Source of the DNA: Desulfovibrio subterraneus
GTDB lineage: Bacteria > Desulfobacterota > Desulfovibrionia > Desulfovibrionales > Desulfovibrionaceae
Direction of reading: 5' to 3'
Assembly (NCBI RefSeq): GCF_013340285.1
Contig: NZ_BLVO01000013.1
Span: forward strand, 975,574 to 1,039,573
DNA length: 64,000 nt
The notes under the pieces were generated by a model that did no database searches, had not been told where the DNA came from, and was given only the letters and a program-made list of their open reading frames with translations. Position numbers and translations under genes: made by a program. Shown piece after piece: positions 50,889 through 60,764 of this stretch (position 1 is its first letter; the number at the start of each line of letters is the position of its first letter).

Positions 50889-52859
50889 ATGCAGCATGTC
50901 GTACTGCTCGTAGACGATGAAGACGGCATCCGAACCGTTCTCGGACTGTCGCTGGCAGATATGGGGTACAGTGTGCACACCGCCGCCAGCGGCGAGGAAG
51001 CCCTGCGCATCTTTGATGAAGTCCGGCCCCATATTGTCCTTACAGATATCAAGATGCCGGGCCTGAGCGGCCTTGACCTTCTCGAGCGCATCAAGAAGAA
51101 ATCGCCGGAAACGGAAGTGATAATGCTCACCGGCCATGGCGACATGAACCTTGCCATCCAGAGCATCAAGAAAGACGCTACAGATTTCATTACCAAGCCC
51201 ATCAACGACGATGTGCTGGAAATTGCCCTGAATCGCGCGCACGAACGCATAACCATGCGCGCCCGGCTGCGGGAGCATACTGACAACCTTGAACAGATGG
51301 TTGAAGGGCAGGCAGCCCGCCTTGTCGAACAGGAACGCCAACTGGCGGCACTGCAGGTTGCCGAGGGGTTCGCCGACGGCATGCGCGCGCTGTACAATTC
51401 CATTGACGGTGCCGAGGGCATGTTCAACCAGCTTCCCTGTTTTGTCGCCGTGCACAACGCCAAGATGGAGATCATCGCCTCCAACCCTCTGTATAAAGAG
51501 CGTCTTGCATCAGGCATAGGTGCACGCAGCTGGGACGTGTATCCCTATTGCAAAGGCACGGGTGACGAAGCCTGTCCCGTACGCAAGGTGCTGGAAACAG
51601 GCGAAGGCCAGCGCTGCCAGGAGTTCGTCCGCGACAAGGACGGCAACGACGTGCCCGTTATCGTGAACGCGGCACCCATTCTGGACAACAACGGCGAAAT
51701 AGAGCTGGTGCTGGAAATTGCCGCCGATATCACGGAAGTGAAACGGCTGCAGGAAGAACTGCGCCTTACACGCCACCGCTACCAGCAGCTTTTCGAGGAA
51801 TCGCCCTGCTACATCAGCGTACAGAACCGCGAACTCAAGATCGTGGCCAGCAACCGGCTCTTCCGGGACGATTTTGACGATGATGTGGGCGGATTCTGCC
51901 ATGAGATTTATGCCCACCGTTCAAGCCCCTGTGTGGGCTGCCCCGTGCTTAAGACATTCGAGGACGGACAGCCGCACCAGTTCGAGACGGTAGTAACCTC
52001 AAAGCGCGGAGAGCAGCGCAACGTGCTTGTCTGGACGGCTCCCATACGCGATGCCAACGGACACATCACGGAAGTCATGGAGATGTCCACAGACATAACC
52101 CAGTTGCGCATCCTGCAGGACAGGCTCTCGAATCTGGGCCTGCTGCTCGGCTCCACGGCGCATGGCATCAAGGGACTGCTCACCGCCCTTGACGGCGGTG
52201 TATACCGGCTGGGTTCCGGCATAGAAAAGGATAACAAGGAACGCATCAAGGACAGCTATCAGGACATACGCCACCTGGTGGAACGCCTGCGCAAAATGGT
52301 GCTGGACATTCTCTACTACGCCAAGAAACGCGCCCTGCAATGGGAAGTGGTCATGGCCTCGCGTATGGCGGAAGAAGTAGCCGCCCTTGTCGAGCCCAAG
52401 GCAAAAGAGAACAACGTATTCTTCTCGCTTGAAGTGGCACCGGATACCGGCACATTCGAGGCCGATGCCGGCGCATTATCCGCCGCTCTTGTGAACATAC
52501 TGGAAAATGCCGTGGATGCCTGCGCGACGTCGCGCCGCCCGGAACCGCGTTTTGTGCATTTTTCCGTAAAGGGCATAGGCAGCGAGGTGAAGTTTTCCAT
52601 CCGCGATAACGGTGTGGGCATGGACCGCGAAACCCGCGACAAGCTCTTCACTCTTTTCTTCTCTTCCAAGGGCTCATCCGGCACCGGTATCGGCCTGTTC
52701 GTGGCCAATCAGGTGGTACAGCAGCACGGGGGAAGGATTATCGTCATGTCTGAAGCAGGCAGGGGCAGCACCTTTGCCGTGGTCATGCCGAGACGCCTGT
52801 CTGAAGAAGCCAAGCAGGGAACCGAACTGGCAGGCATAGATCTTGTCCCCAACGGCTAG
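50889..52859 (+). CDS. receiver - PAS - PAS hybrid histidine kinase
   Basis: 656 aa, no membrane helix. N-terminal receiver (Asp in I-V-L-T-D-I-K-M-P, near 53), coiled coil, two PAS domains (about 175-290 and 295-400), a dimerisation helix with H in S-T-A-H-G-I-K-G-L-L-T-A-L, and an HATPase (G-T-G-I-G-L-F-V-A-N-Q-V-V). The second PAS contains C-V-G-C-P-V-L-K-T-F and the first a related C-K...C-P-V-R-K-V, which may be redox or metal sites. As the last gene of the tmc-linked cluster it probably phosphorylates the two stand-alone regulators. Confidence 0.9.
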   Translation: MQHVVLLVDDEDGIRTVLGLSLADMGYSVHTAASGEEALRIFDEVRPHIVLTDIKMPGLSGLDLLERIKKKSPETEVIMLTGHGDMNLAIQSIKKDATDFITKPINDDVLEIALNRAHERITMRARLREHTDNLEQMVEGQAARLVEQERQLAALQVAEGFADGMRALYNSIDGAEGMFNQLPCFVAVHNAKMEIIASNPLYKERLASGIGARSWDVYPYCKGTGDEACPVRKVLETGEGQRCQEFVRDKDGNDVPVIVNAAPILDNNGEIELVLEIAADITEVKRLQEELRLTRHRYQQLFEESPCYISVQNRELKIVASNRLFRDDFDDDVGGFCHEIYAHRSSPCVGCPVLKTFEDGQPHQFETVVTSKRGEQRNVLVWTAPIRDANGHITEVMEMSTDITQLRILQDRLSNLGLLLGSTAHGIKGLLTALDGGVYRLGSGIEKDNKERIKDSYQDIRHLVERLRKMVLDILYYAKKRALQWEVVMASRMAEEVAALVEPKAKENNVFFSLEVAPDTGTFEADAGALSAALVNILENAVDACATSRRPEPRFVHFSVKGIGSEVKFSIRDNGVGMDRETRDKLFTLFFSSKGSSGTGIGLFVANQVVQQHGGRIIVMSEAGRGSTFAVVMPRRLSEEAKQGTELAGIDLVPNG

Positions 52860-52863
52860 GCGG

Positions 52864-52914
52864 GGTTCATCAGACAGGGTTCATTCAGTCAGGATTCATT
52901 CAGTCAGGATTCAT
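52864..52914. repeat. 15-bp tandem direct repeat after the kinase gene
   Basis: About 3.4 copies of GGTTCATTCAGTCAG-like units (14-15 bases each) lie directly after the kinase stop. The first copy is diverged. It looks like replication slippage in non-coding DNA. The gap to 53035 holds nothing else recognisable. Confidence 0.65.
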
Positions 52915-53035
52915 AAGGAAGGGAGGTCAGGCTTTTGCAACGGGACTTGTCCGGTATGTCGGCTGAATGCATCAGCAGATCATATCGCCGGCCGGTTCCC
53001 GCAAAAAAGGCGCGGCCATAAGCACCACGCCCCGG

Positions 53036-53839
53036 TCAGTTGAAAATGAGAAGTCCATTTTCCATGGTGGACGGTATCCCGTACTGCTCAGACAACAGCT
53101 TTGCCCATTTCAGCGCTATCTTCTCGTACGTTCCGTCACTCATCATTTCCTTTCCGGCCTTTCGCCATTGGGCAACAAGATTTTCATCTACGGCCCGTGA
53201 GAAAAGGACATACACATCGGAATACCCGATTTCGTATACGGCCCTGTAGTTGGCAAAACTGAGTCCCAGCTGCTTGCAATCAAAGGCCATGCCCACGCTG
53301 TCATACACCATGGCATCTATCCGTCCGAGTTCCAGCTTGCGAATATTCGAGGCGTGGCTGGTAACACTTTCCACTTTCCTGAAACCGTTGTTGCGTAGAA
53401 AGTCTTCGCGCACATCACCTATCTTGGCACCTATACGCATGCCGCGCAATGTATCAAGAGTGTAGCTATTGCGCGAAAACGCTTTCAGCACATAGAAATT
53501 CCACGCCTTGCGATACAGAGGCATAAGCCATTGAAAGGCGTTTTCGCGCTCATCGGTACGGGAAAAGCTGAAAAACAGCAGATCATCCCGCCATGCCGCT
53601 TCTTCAAGCGTTCTTTTCTCAGGCATAATGACCAGGCGGGACGTATCGCCCACCCGCCTTTGCAGCTCTTTGACCATATCCACGGAGATACCGACAAGCT
53701 CCCCAGAGGTGGAAATGTAGTTTCCGGGAGGCTCATCGACGGTATAGATAGTCAGCGCACCGGCTGAATTCGGGCTCAGGAGAAGCACGAAAAGGCAACA
53801 GGCAATCAGCGCGCATTGTAACGTCGCATTCCACCTCAT
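53036..53839 (-). CDS. periplasmic solute-binding protein, family 3 type
   Basis: 267 aa from the ATG at 53839 (AAAAGGA upstream). A signal peptide (A-L-I-A-C-C-L-F-V-L-L-L-S) ends near A-G-A. The mature part shows the family's opening (L-T-I-Y-T-V-D-E-P-P-G-N-Y) and V-G-I-S-V-D-M-V-K-E-L, followed by L-R-G-M-R-I-G-A-K-I-G-D and L-E-L-G-R-I-D-A-M-V-Y-D. No ABC permease or ATPase is nearby. The adjacent chemoreceptor suggests it may feed a sensor rather than a transporter; the ligand is unknown. Confidence 0.85.
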   Translation of the reverse strand: MRWNATLQCALIACCLFVLLLSPNSAGALTIYTVDEPPGNYISTSGELVGISVDMVKELQRRVGDTSRLVIMPEKRTLEEAAWRDDLLFFSFSRTDERENAFQWLMPLYRKAWNFYVLKAFSRNSYTLDTLRGMRIGAKIGDVREDFLRNNGFRKVESVTSHASNIRKLELGRIDAMVYDSVGMAFDCKQLGLSFANYRAVYEIGYSDVYVLFSRAVDENLVAQWRKAGKEMMSDGTYEKIALKWAKLLSEQYGIPSTMENGLLIFN

Positions 53840-53908
53840 ACATGTCCTTTTACTCCCCGCAGTTCCGGACACAATCGCAGACCTGAGTGCAATCGGGCAG
53901 GATAAAAT

Positions 53909-55675
53909 CTACCGGGTTCCTTCTTCTTTGAGGGAACGGACAAGCTCAGAAAGCCTGCCAAGCTGAACAGCAAGCGCATTGAGTGCTTCCGTGCTTTCCA
54001 CAATCCCCTGAGAGGTCTGAATGGTAATACGGTTTATCTCATCAACAGACCTGTTGATCTCTTCCGAAGTGGCTGCCTGCTGCTCCGCTGCCGTAGCAAT
54101 GCCCTGCACGCGCTCTGCCGAACTTTCCACCCCCATGACAATCTCCGACAATACGGAACTGGAACGGTTTGCAAGGTCAACAGCCCTGTTCAGATCGGTC
54201 ACGGCCTTCTGCATGGAGGTGACATTCAGCTTGGCAACATTCTGAATGGCATGAATGGCGCTGCCCACTTCCTTGGTGGCAGTCATGGTCTTTTCCGCAA
54301 GTTTGCGTACCTCGTCCGCTACTACTGCAAAGCCCCTGCCCGCCTCACCGGCCCGCGCAGCTTCTATGGCCGCATTCAGCGCCAACAGGTTTGTCTGATC
54401 AGCGATATCCGTAATAACGCCCATGATGCGGCCGATGGATTCAGCCTGAAGGCCGAGCTCATCCATCTGCTTCTGCAACTCTTCAGTCTGGCGCTGTGTC
54501 GTGCGGATGGCCTCGATGGAGCTTTCCACAACCTTGGCACCCTCGCTTGCCTTCACCTTGGCATCGTCGCCTGCCGCAGCTGCCTCTCCCGAGTTCTTGG
54601 CCACTTCAAATACCGTGGCATTCATCTCTTCAATGGCGGTAGCCGTGGCAGCAATGCGGGCTGCCTGAGTGTCCGTGCCGCGCTGAATCTCTTCAGCCTG
54701 TCTCGACATCTGCTCAGCAGCTACGGAAACCTCTCTCACGATTTCCTCAAGGCTTTCCGCAGCCTGATACATGCCATCCGCCTTGGCGCGCTCTGCGAGT
54801 CTGGTTGCCTCTTCCGCAGATTTAAGGGCCACGGCGGCCTGATTCGCCTTCTCCTCGGCAATGCGGGTCTGTTCCCCCACTGCTTCCATGGTTCGGTTCA
54901 ACTGCATGAGCATGTCACGAAAGGCATTTGCGAGAAGTCCGTTCTCATCGCGCTGGTCCACATCAAGCCGGACTTTCATATCACCTGCGGCAATTTGCTG
55001 GGCAAATACTACCATCTTGCGCAGTGGAACGGTTATGTTGCGGGCCACCAGTATCGTGATAAGCGCTCCCAGCAGCAGGCTACCCACGGTGAGTGCCACA
55101 AGGGCGTAGGTCAGCTCGGTAAACCGCTTCTCGGAATCGGATGCCTTGGCCGTAGCCATGGTATTCACGATTTCAGTAAGCGTGTTAATATTCTCCCGCA
55201 TGGCATCAAACTGGTCCTTGGCCTCTCCCAGAGACAGTCCCCGGGCTTTTTCAAGGTCACCACTGTTTATGAGATCTATAACCTGCTTCGAAACAGGCTC
55301 CCACTTCTTTCTGTCTGCGAAATACGCGTCCACATACTTTTTGGTTTCGGGTGTGGCTATCAACGCATAGAATTTGTTTATCCGCGTATCTGCCTGCCCT
55401 ATATTGTCTGAATAATCTTTCATCTGCGCGGCAAACGCTTCGGTTCCCGGCTCGGCAAAGCACATGCTCCGTTCGGCAATCAAGGCCTGATGCAGGTCGC
55501 GGTCGGCTTCAAGAAGAAAGGTCGCACCTTTGAAGTCCACGTTGAACACTCCGTCCAACTGGGTGTTTAAAACACTTGAACTGTAGTACGCGGTAATCCC
55601 CATCGCTATAAGCAACAGTAGATTTGTTACCAGAACCATAGCCAGTTTCGTTACTATTCTCATCTGATTCAACAT
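53909..55675 (-). CDS. methyl-accepting chemotaxis protein
   Basis: 588 aa from the ATG at 55675 (AGGAG upstream). Membrane helices near 10-30 and 188-208 enclose a four-helix-bundle periplasmic sensor; a HAMP region follows (about 210-262). The signalling hairpin tip is [26 protein letters not shown]. It does not end in the CheR pentapeptide. It lies upstream of the solute-binding gene on the same strand and they may be cotranscribed. Confidence 0.93.
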   Translation of the reverse strand: MLNQMRIVTKLAMVLVTNLLLLIAMGITAYYSSSVLNTQLDGVFNVDFKGATFLLEADRDLHQALIAERSMCFAEPGTEAFAAQMKDYSDNIGQADTRINKFYALIATPETKKYVDAYFADRKKWEPVSKQVIDLINSGDLEKARGLSLGEAKDQFDAMRENINTLTEIVNTMATAKASDSEKRFTELTYALVALTVGSLLLGALITILVARNITVPLRKMVVFAQQIAAGDMKVRLDVDQRDENGLLANAFRDMLMQLNRTMEAVGEQTRIAEEKANQAAVALKSAEEATRLAERAKADGMYQAAESLEEIVREVSVAAEQMSRQAEEIQRGTDTQAARIAATATAIEEMNATVFEVAKNSGEAAAAGDDAKVKASEGAKVVESSIEAIRTTQRQTEELQKQMDELGLQAESIGRIMGVITDIADQTNLLALNAAIEAARAGEAGRGFAVVADEVRKLAEKTMTATKEVGSAIHAIQNVAKLNVTSMQKAVTDLNRAVDLANRSSSVLSEIVMGVESSAERVQGIATAAEQQAATSEEINRSVDEINRITIQTSQGIVESTEALNALAVQLGRLSELVRSLKEEGTR

Positions 55676-55858
55676 TACCGCCACTCCTGCTCTGAAAATT
55701 CTCCACGTGAAATAGACACGCCACTATTCCATAAAGCAGATGCCGCAACACAGCAAGCGCACTGCACACATATCAATAGCATTTGTGCAAGAAAAAAGAA
55801 ACACCCTATAGATGAAGGAAGTGGCACTTTACCCCACAAAAAAGGGATATGCTTGGGG

Positions 55859-57064
55859 TCAATGTTTCAAAGGCAGGCGGAGCATGGCGCGTACCCCCCC
55901 CTGAATGCCGTTTTCCAGCACCAGTTCGCCTCCCATCTCACGGGCGGCCTTTCGGGTCGCCATAAGCCCGAATCCTGTACCGCGTGCCTTGGTGGTGAAC
56001 ATGCCGTCGTCAATGCTGGCAAACACCTCGTCGCTCAGGCCCCGGCCATTGTCCTCGACAATGTAGCAGACATAGCCGCCGGCACATTCCGTATGCAGAA
56101 TCACTCTTCCGTCGCCGTGGTCCATCCTTCCGGCCTGGATGGCTTCTTCAACTGCTTCCACCGCGTTGGTCGCAAGGTTCATGATACATGCATGAATGGC
56201 CTCGGGATCAAGCAACGCTTCCGGCTGGGGAGCCGATGCATGCATGAGGGTTGCCCCGGCTTCGCGTATGCGGGAAGCAAGCAGCTCCGCCACTTCACGC
56301 ACGGGCCGGTCGGGGTCTATGAATTCCGGACGGATTTCCATGGGGCGTGAAAGCTGCAGCATGTTCATGGTCAGGTCGCGTACACGGGTCACATCGCGCT
56401 TCACCATGCCCCAACCCTGTTCAAGATACTCGCGCTTGTTCAGTTCCAGCCCCTTTTCAAGGACAAAGAGTGCTCCTTCCAGCCCTCCGGCAATGTTCTT
56501 TATGGCATGTGCCATACCGGCAACGGTTTCGCCCATGGCGGCAAGCCGTTCGGCCTGCAGCAGTTCACGTGTTCTCTGTTCGACCAGTTTCTCAAGGTGC
56601 TCGGTATGCCTGCGCACCGTTTCACGCAGAACAGCCCGCTCCATTGAGCGACGCAACGTGAACTCCAGAAGGTCCGCATTCGCCGGCTTGGTCAGAAAGT
56701 CCGTTGCACCGAGCCGCAAACTTTCTATGGCAAGCCCCATGTCCGCATGGCCGGTATTCATTACCACCTCAATGGCAGGCCAGCTCTCGCGCACATGACG
56801 TAACAACTGCATCCCATCCATACCGGGCATGCGGATATCTGTGAGCACCACGGGAATACTTTTGTGCCTCAGAATTTCCAACGCGCTCTCGGCCGATTGT
56901 GCCTTGTGGACTACATAGCCCATGTCCTCAATCAATGCCCCGAGAACAGTCAGAATACCGACTTCGTCGTCCACCAGCAGCACTTCCGGCTTCAGGTCGG
57001 GCAACGTGGCCGGGGGACGGCCGGACAAGGATGTATTTGTAGAATCTGTCATGACTGTTGCCAT
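55859..57064 (-). CDS. receiver-linked soluble histidine kinase
   Basis: 401 aa. Receiver (acidic D-D-E and phospho-Asp in V-V-L-T-D-I-R-M-P, near 76), then a coiled coil (H-T-E-H-L-E-K-L-V-E-Q-R-T-R-E-L), a dimerisation helix with the phospho-histidine in G-M-A-H-A-I-K-N-I-A-G-G-L and an HATPase (G-T-G-F-G-L-M-A-T). It resembles the last domains of the tmc-linked kinase. AAGGGAG sits just before the ATG. It follows the kinase at 57-59 kb with 52 bases between them, probably as one operon. Confidence 0.88.
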   Translation of the reverse strand: MATVMTDSTNTSLSGRPPATLPDLKPEVLLVDDEVGILTVLGALIEDMGYVVHKAQSAESALEILRHKSIPVVLTDIRMPGMDGMQLLRHVRESWPAIEVVMNTGHADMGLAIESLRLGATDFLTKPANADLLEFTLRRSMERAVLRETVRRHTEHLEKLVEQRTRELLQAERLAAMGETVAGMAHAIKNIAGGLEGALFVLEKGLELNKREYLEQGWGMVKRDVTRVRDLTMNMLQLSRPMEIRPEFIDPDRPVREVAELLASRIREAGATLMHASAPQPEALLDPEAIHACIMNLATNAVEAVEEAIQAGRMDHGDGRVILHTECAGGYVCYIVEDNGRGLSDEVFASIDDGMFTTKARGTGFGLMATRKAAREMGGELVLENGIQGGVRAMLRLPLKH

Positions 57065-57116
57065 CTGCTCCCTTGAACAACTGCAATATTGTCAGGCCTG
57101 CAGGCCATGCTGCACA

Positions 57117-59438
57117 CTAGGAGCCGGATATCCCGCTTCCATCGACATCCTGTTGCCCGCCACTTGCCGTTGCCCCGGAAGAAGACGGGAAACGCAGCGT
57201 GAAACGGGCACCGCTTCCAGACGCATTTTCCGCATGAATGCTGCCTCCGAAGTCCCTGACAAGCCCGTAACTGATGGAAAGCCCGAGTCCGGTACCCTTG
57301 CCCACCTTCTTTGTCGTGAAGAACGGCTCGAAGATCTTGTTCTGCAGCGATTTGGGAATGCCGGTACCCGTGTCCTCGATTACCACCTCAACCTCCCTGC
57401 CTTTATTCAGGGTGGTCAAGGTAATCCTTCGCGGAGCCTCAGGCGTTGCGGCGCTGCGTTCTTCAATGGCATCCCGCGCATTGAGCAACAGGTTCATGAA
57501 TACCTGTTCAAGCCTGTTGGGCATGGCAAGAATGAGGGGAACATGCTCATCAAGCCGCCACACCACCTCTATTTCGCGGGAAGAGAGCTGCCTGAAGAAG
57601 AATTCGAAAGAAGCCCGCAACACCGTATTGATGTTCACCAGCTCCAATGTAAGGTCGGATTGCCGACCGAACTCCCGCATATGGTTGATGATCTGGCTTG
57701 CGCGGTCCACATGCGCATCCACTTCCGTGGCCATGGTATTCAGCACCTCTGGTGCTATCTCTTCCTGCCTGCGCAGCTTGCGCATGATGAAGCTGCTGGC
57801 CGTCTTGATCACCGTAAGAGGCTGGTTAAGCTCGTGCGCCACGCCTGTGGCCATTTCACCCAGAGTGGCCATCTTGCCGGCCTGAATGAGCTTGCGCTCC
57901 GTTTCCAGCCGCTCGGTGATATCGTTCGTGGTCACCAGCAGAATCTGCCTCTCATGGTATTCAGCCGGAGACAGCATGATATCCACATAGAAGGGGCTGC
58001 CGTCTTTCCGGAAGTTGCGGGCCCTGTTCAGAACCGTGAAGGCGCGCAGTTGCGAGGCGTATCTGTCCTGTTCTTCAGAAGAGAAAAAGGAAAGGAAGGA
58101 TTCCCCGCGCACGCGGACCCGCTCCACACCATAGACCAGTTCGGCCGTGGTGTTGCAGTCGATGACTTCCAGCGTCTGGGCATCGAGCACAAAAACGGAA
58201 TTGGGAATATTGTCGAAAATAGCATGATACTTCTGTTCAGACATACGCAGGCGCTCTTCCACGGAGCGCCGGGCTGAAATATCCAGGCTCATCTCCATGG
58301 CGGCGACCACGTTGCCTGCCTCATCAAGCACAGGGGAGGTGTGCACCAGCCAATAGGCACGTGTGCCGTCAGGATTTACCCTGCTCTCTTCCGAACAATG
58401 GGCAAGGCCGGTGGCAAAGGTCTTTTCCACAGGACAGTTGGGGCATTTATCCGTTCGCCCCTTATAGGCTTCATAACAGTGTATGCCCGAGGCCGGATTG
58501 AACCTGTCCGCGAACTCCCTGTTGTACTGCAGAAGCTTGTAATCTCTGTCCTGTACGGTGATGCTGCAGGGCACCTGCTCGAAAAGATGCTGATATTCCT
58601 TGCGTTGCCTTTCCAGCGCCGCATGTTTATCCGCCACCTCTTTCTGCATGCGACTGAGAGCCGAGGCCAGTTCGCCGATTTCTCCCACGCCTTCAAAGTG
58701 CTCGAAATCGACCTTCTCACCCCTGCCTATTCTTCTGGCAGATTCGATGAGTTTGGCAACAGGGTGCGTGATGAACCGCCGCAACAGCATCACGATAAGT
58801 GTGGAGGCACCCAGAAATACTCCGGCAGTAAGCATGAGTATGCGATTCTGAAATACGAGAATATCCTGCTCGGCAGAATCGGCCCTGAGCACCACATCAA
58901 GCGCTCCCAGAACCATTTTGCCCGGCTCGTGGGCATGGCAGACATCCTCTGCGCACCCTTTTTCATTCATGATGGGCATAAGACTGCCGAGGCGCGGCAG
59001 CCCCTGACCATCATCAAACATGCGGATGCGTTCTTCCACCGTCAGGCTGGTCTTGGGAGTATCCGTCACGTGGCAGGCATGGCAGGCCGTATCCCGGATA
59101 TCCGTCCGCGTATCAATTTCTTCGGGATGGTTGGAAAACTTGATCTCACCCGCTTTGTTATAGATGCGGATGGAAACGATGTCCGGCTGTTTGGCAACGT
59201 CGCTGATAATCTGATCCAGCTCGTGCCGTGCATTGCCCATCATCGCATAACGCGTGCCCAGCAGAATGGTCTGCCCCAGACGGTCGGCCCCTGCAACGAG
59301 CTCGCGAGCGGCATGAGAGTGCTGGTACCGTATGCTCAACCACGCATGCAGCCCTAGGCACACGAATAAGGTAATGCCCGTAATGACCAGAATACGAACA
59401 GCAAGTGAAGCGCGCAGAAACCGGAAAGAACTGGACAC
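57117..59438 (-). CDS. membrane histidine kinase with CxxCH periplasmic domain and PAS domains
   Basis: 773 aa from the GTG at 59438, where AGGAG lies four bases upstream; the longer ATG-initiated frame lacks such a site. TM1 (about 15-33), periplasmic domain with a haem motif C-H-A-C-H (119-123) and C-A-E-D-V-C-H (162-168), TM2 (about 200-220), HAMP, two PAS domains (first with C-P-N-C-P-V-E-K-T-F), His in G-V-A-H-E-L-N-Q-P-L, and HATPase. A c-type haem in the sensor suggests detection of gas or redox state. It precedes the receiver kinase gene. Confidence 0.88.
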   Translation of the reverse strand: MSSSFRFLRASLAVRILVITGITLFVCLGLHAWLSIRYQHSHAARELVAGADRLGQTILLGTRYAMMGNARHELDQIISDVAKQPDIVSIRIYNKAGEIKFSNHPEEIDTRTDIRDTACHACHVTDTPKTSLTVEERIRMFDDGQGLPRLGSLMPIMNEKGCAEDVCHAHEPGKMVLGALDVVLRADSAEQDILVFQNRILMLTAGVFLGASTLIVMLLRRFITHPVAKLIESARRIGRGEKVDFEHFEGVGEIGELASALSRMQKEVADKHAALERQRKEYQHLFEQVPCSITVQDRDYKLLQYNREFADRFNPASGIHCYEAYKGRTDKCPNCPVEKTFATGLAHCSEESRVNPDGTRAYWLVHTSPVLDEAGNVVAAMEMSLDISARRSVEERLRMSEQKYHAIFDNIPNSVFVLDAQTLEVIDCNTTAELVYGVERVRVRGESFLSFFSSEEQDRYASQLRAFTVLNRARNFRKDGSPFYVDIMLSPAEYHERQILLVTTNDITERLETERKLIQAGKMATLGEMATGVAHELNQPLTVIKTASSFIMRKLRRQEEIAPEVLNTMATEVDAHVDRASQIINHMREFGRQSDLTLELVNINTVLRASFEFFFRQLSSREIEVVWRLDEHVPLILAMPNRLEQVFMNLLLNARDAIEERSAATPEAPRRITLTTLNKGREVEVVIEDTGTGIPKSLQNKIFEPFFTTKKVGKGTGLGLSISYGLVRDFGGSIHAENASGSGARFTLRFPSSSGATASGGQQDVDGSGISGS

Positions 59439-59517
59439 GGCACTCCTCCCATCCGTTAACGGTGCGCCCTGCGTGTAACGCAGGGCACATTGCAACATCT
59501 ATGTTATTCCGGCTGGA

Positions 59518-60054
59518 TCACAGGAAATCCTCCAGGCCTGTCAACGTCACATCTGCCAGAGAACACTTTGACGAAACAGGGATTTCCCGCTTGAATTCCG
59601 GATGCTCGGTGATGGTCCGCACACAGTAATCACCAAACTTTACCCCCTTTTCTGCATAGTTAACCAGCTCGCCAAAACGAAACTTGTCGAGATGGGAGTA
59701 CATGGCAAGACTGGCCTCTTTCCAGAGCAGCCTTGTAAGACATCCGGGAGCATGGGAACAGGTAACGGCGTCTTTACCGCACCCCACAAGGTCTGTGCCT
59801 CCCTCCAGCAGACGAACCACCTCGCCCACGGTAATGGAAGCAGGGTCCACGGCCAGCATATGCCCCCCGTTTGGCCCTCGCCTTGTTGTCAGATATCCAC
59901 CGTTCTTCAGCTGTCGGGCGATCTTCTCAAGATATTTCTGAGAAATTCCCAACCTCTTCGCGGAATCACGCATAAGCACAGGCTCATCGCGCCCGTGCAC
60001 GGCAATATCGAGCAGCAGTCTTGTTCCGTACCGACTATTCGTCAGTAGCCTCAT
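59518..60054 (-). CDS. Rrf2 family regulator with clustered cysteines
   Basis: 178 aa from the ATG at 60054 (GGGAGG eleven bases upstream). The N-terminal Rrf2 winged helix reads S-R-Y-G-T-R-L-L-L-D-I-A...L-G-I-S-Q-K-Y-L-E-K-I-A-R-Q-L-K. A central C-G-K-D-A-V-T-C-S-H-A-P-G-C (C-x6-C-x5-C) resembles the cluster ligands of IscR/NsrR-type proteins, and more cysteines follow near 147 and 166. An iron-sulfur sensor is likely. A C-C-T-A-C...G-T-A-G-G dyad lies about 130 bases upstream (60188-60204). Confidence 0.86.
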   Translation of the reverse strand: MRLLTNSRYGTRLLLDIAVHGRDEPVLMRDSAKRLGISQKYLEKIARQLKNGGYLTTRRGPNGGHMLAVDPASITVGEVVRLLEGGTDLVGCGKDAVTCSHAPGCLTRLLWKEASLAMYSHLDKFRFGELVNYAEKGVKFGDYCVRTITEHPEFKREIPVSSKCSLADVTLTGLEDFL

Positions 60055-60506
60055 AATAGCACGCCTCCCTGATTTGCACATATCGGCATTAGAGCCACCC
60101 TATCTGGCAGGTAAACGCTTCCGCGAGGGCCACCCACCCCGTAAGGAAGTATTCACTGACAGAAACAAACAACTATAAAAAACATACCCTACCTGAGGAG
60201 TAGGTACAATGAAAAACTAAACCGAACGGCTATGGTAGACTATTTGGATTTCCAGAAAAACAGGGGCTCTGGGCGTACGTTACACAACTGGCATCCGGGC
60301 AATGAAGAAACACATAAACAGCAGATAAACGCGTCGCAACTCTGCTTAATGCCAACATAAACGCAAATAGAATGTTGCAGCATGTTTCAATTCGTATGAG
60401 ACATGGTATTGTGATGATAATTTGCCTTCCAAGTCGAATGAACATTGAAAATACTTAGCCGTATGATAGTGTAAACGATGCGTATAAACCCTGTTAAGAG
60501 GCGACC
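60055..60506. promoter_or_regulatory. 452-base AT-rich divergent control region
   Basis: No gene is seen. It separates the Rrf2-family gene (minus) from the small Cys-rich gene (plus). TACCCTACCTGAGGAGTAGG (60185-60204) contains inverted CCTAC/GTAGG arms that could be a regulator site. AAGAGG lies five bases before the ATG of the plus-strand gene. Confidence 0.45.
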
Positions 60507-60749
60507 ATGAAAAATCCAATATCGTTACATGGCCCGTGCAACGGATGTGCTTTTCACCAAAAGTCATGCAGCTCCAAAGGGAAAAACGGATCAACTGCCT
60601 TTTGCAGAGAATTTATCCCTATGTGCCTGACATGCCAGTATCCGAGCTATTTCTGCGCAACCTGTTCCATCAGACGCTTCAGCAGTATGAAGCCGTTGCC
60701 GCGAGAATTACCACCGCAACCGGAACACGCGTATGCGTGCCGTTGGTAA
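60507..60749 (+). CDS. cysteine-rich 80-aa protein
   Basis: 80 aa with an AAGAGG site five bases before the ATG. Ten cysteines: C-N-G-C (11-14), C-S-S, C-R, C-L-T-C (40-43), C-A-T-C (50-53) and C-R-W at the end. The C-x2-C pairs suggest zinc or iron-sulfur binding. A perfect inverted-repeat terminator follows after 15 bases. I do not recognise a family. It faces away from the iron-sulfur-type Rrf2 gene. Confidence 0.6.
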   Translation: MKNPISLHGPCNGCAFHQKSCSSKGKNGSTAFCREFIPMCLTCQYPSYFCATCSIRRFSSMKPLPRELPPQPEHAYACRW

Positions 60750-60764
60750 CTCCAAGCCACAAAA

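Noticed and set aside
55820-55845. TGGCAC word upstream of the chemoreceptor gene as a sigma-54 promoter
   Set aside because: It is on the wrong strand for the gene and lacks a TTGC-like -12 element.
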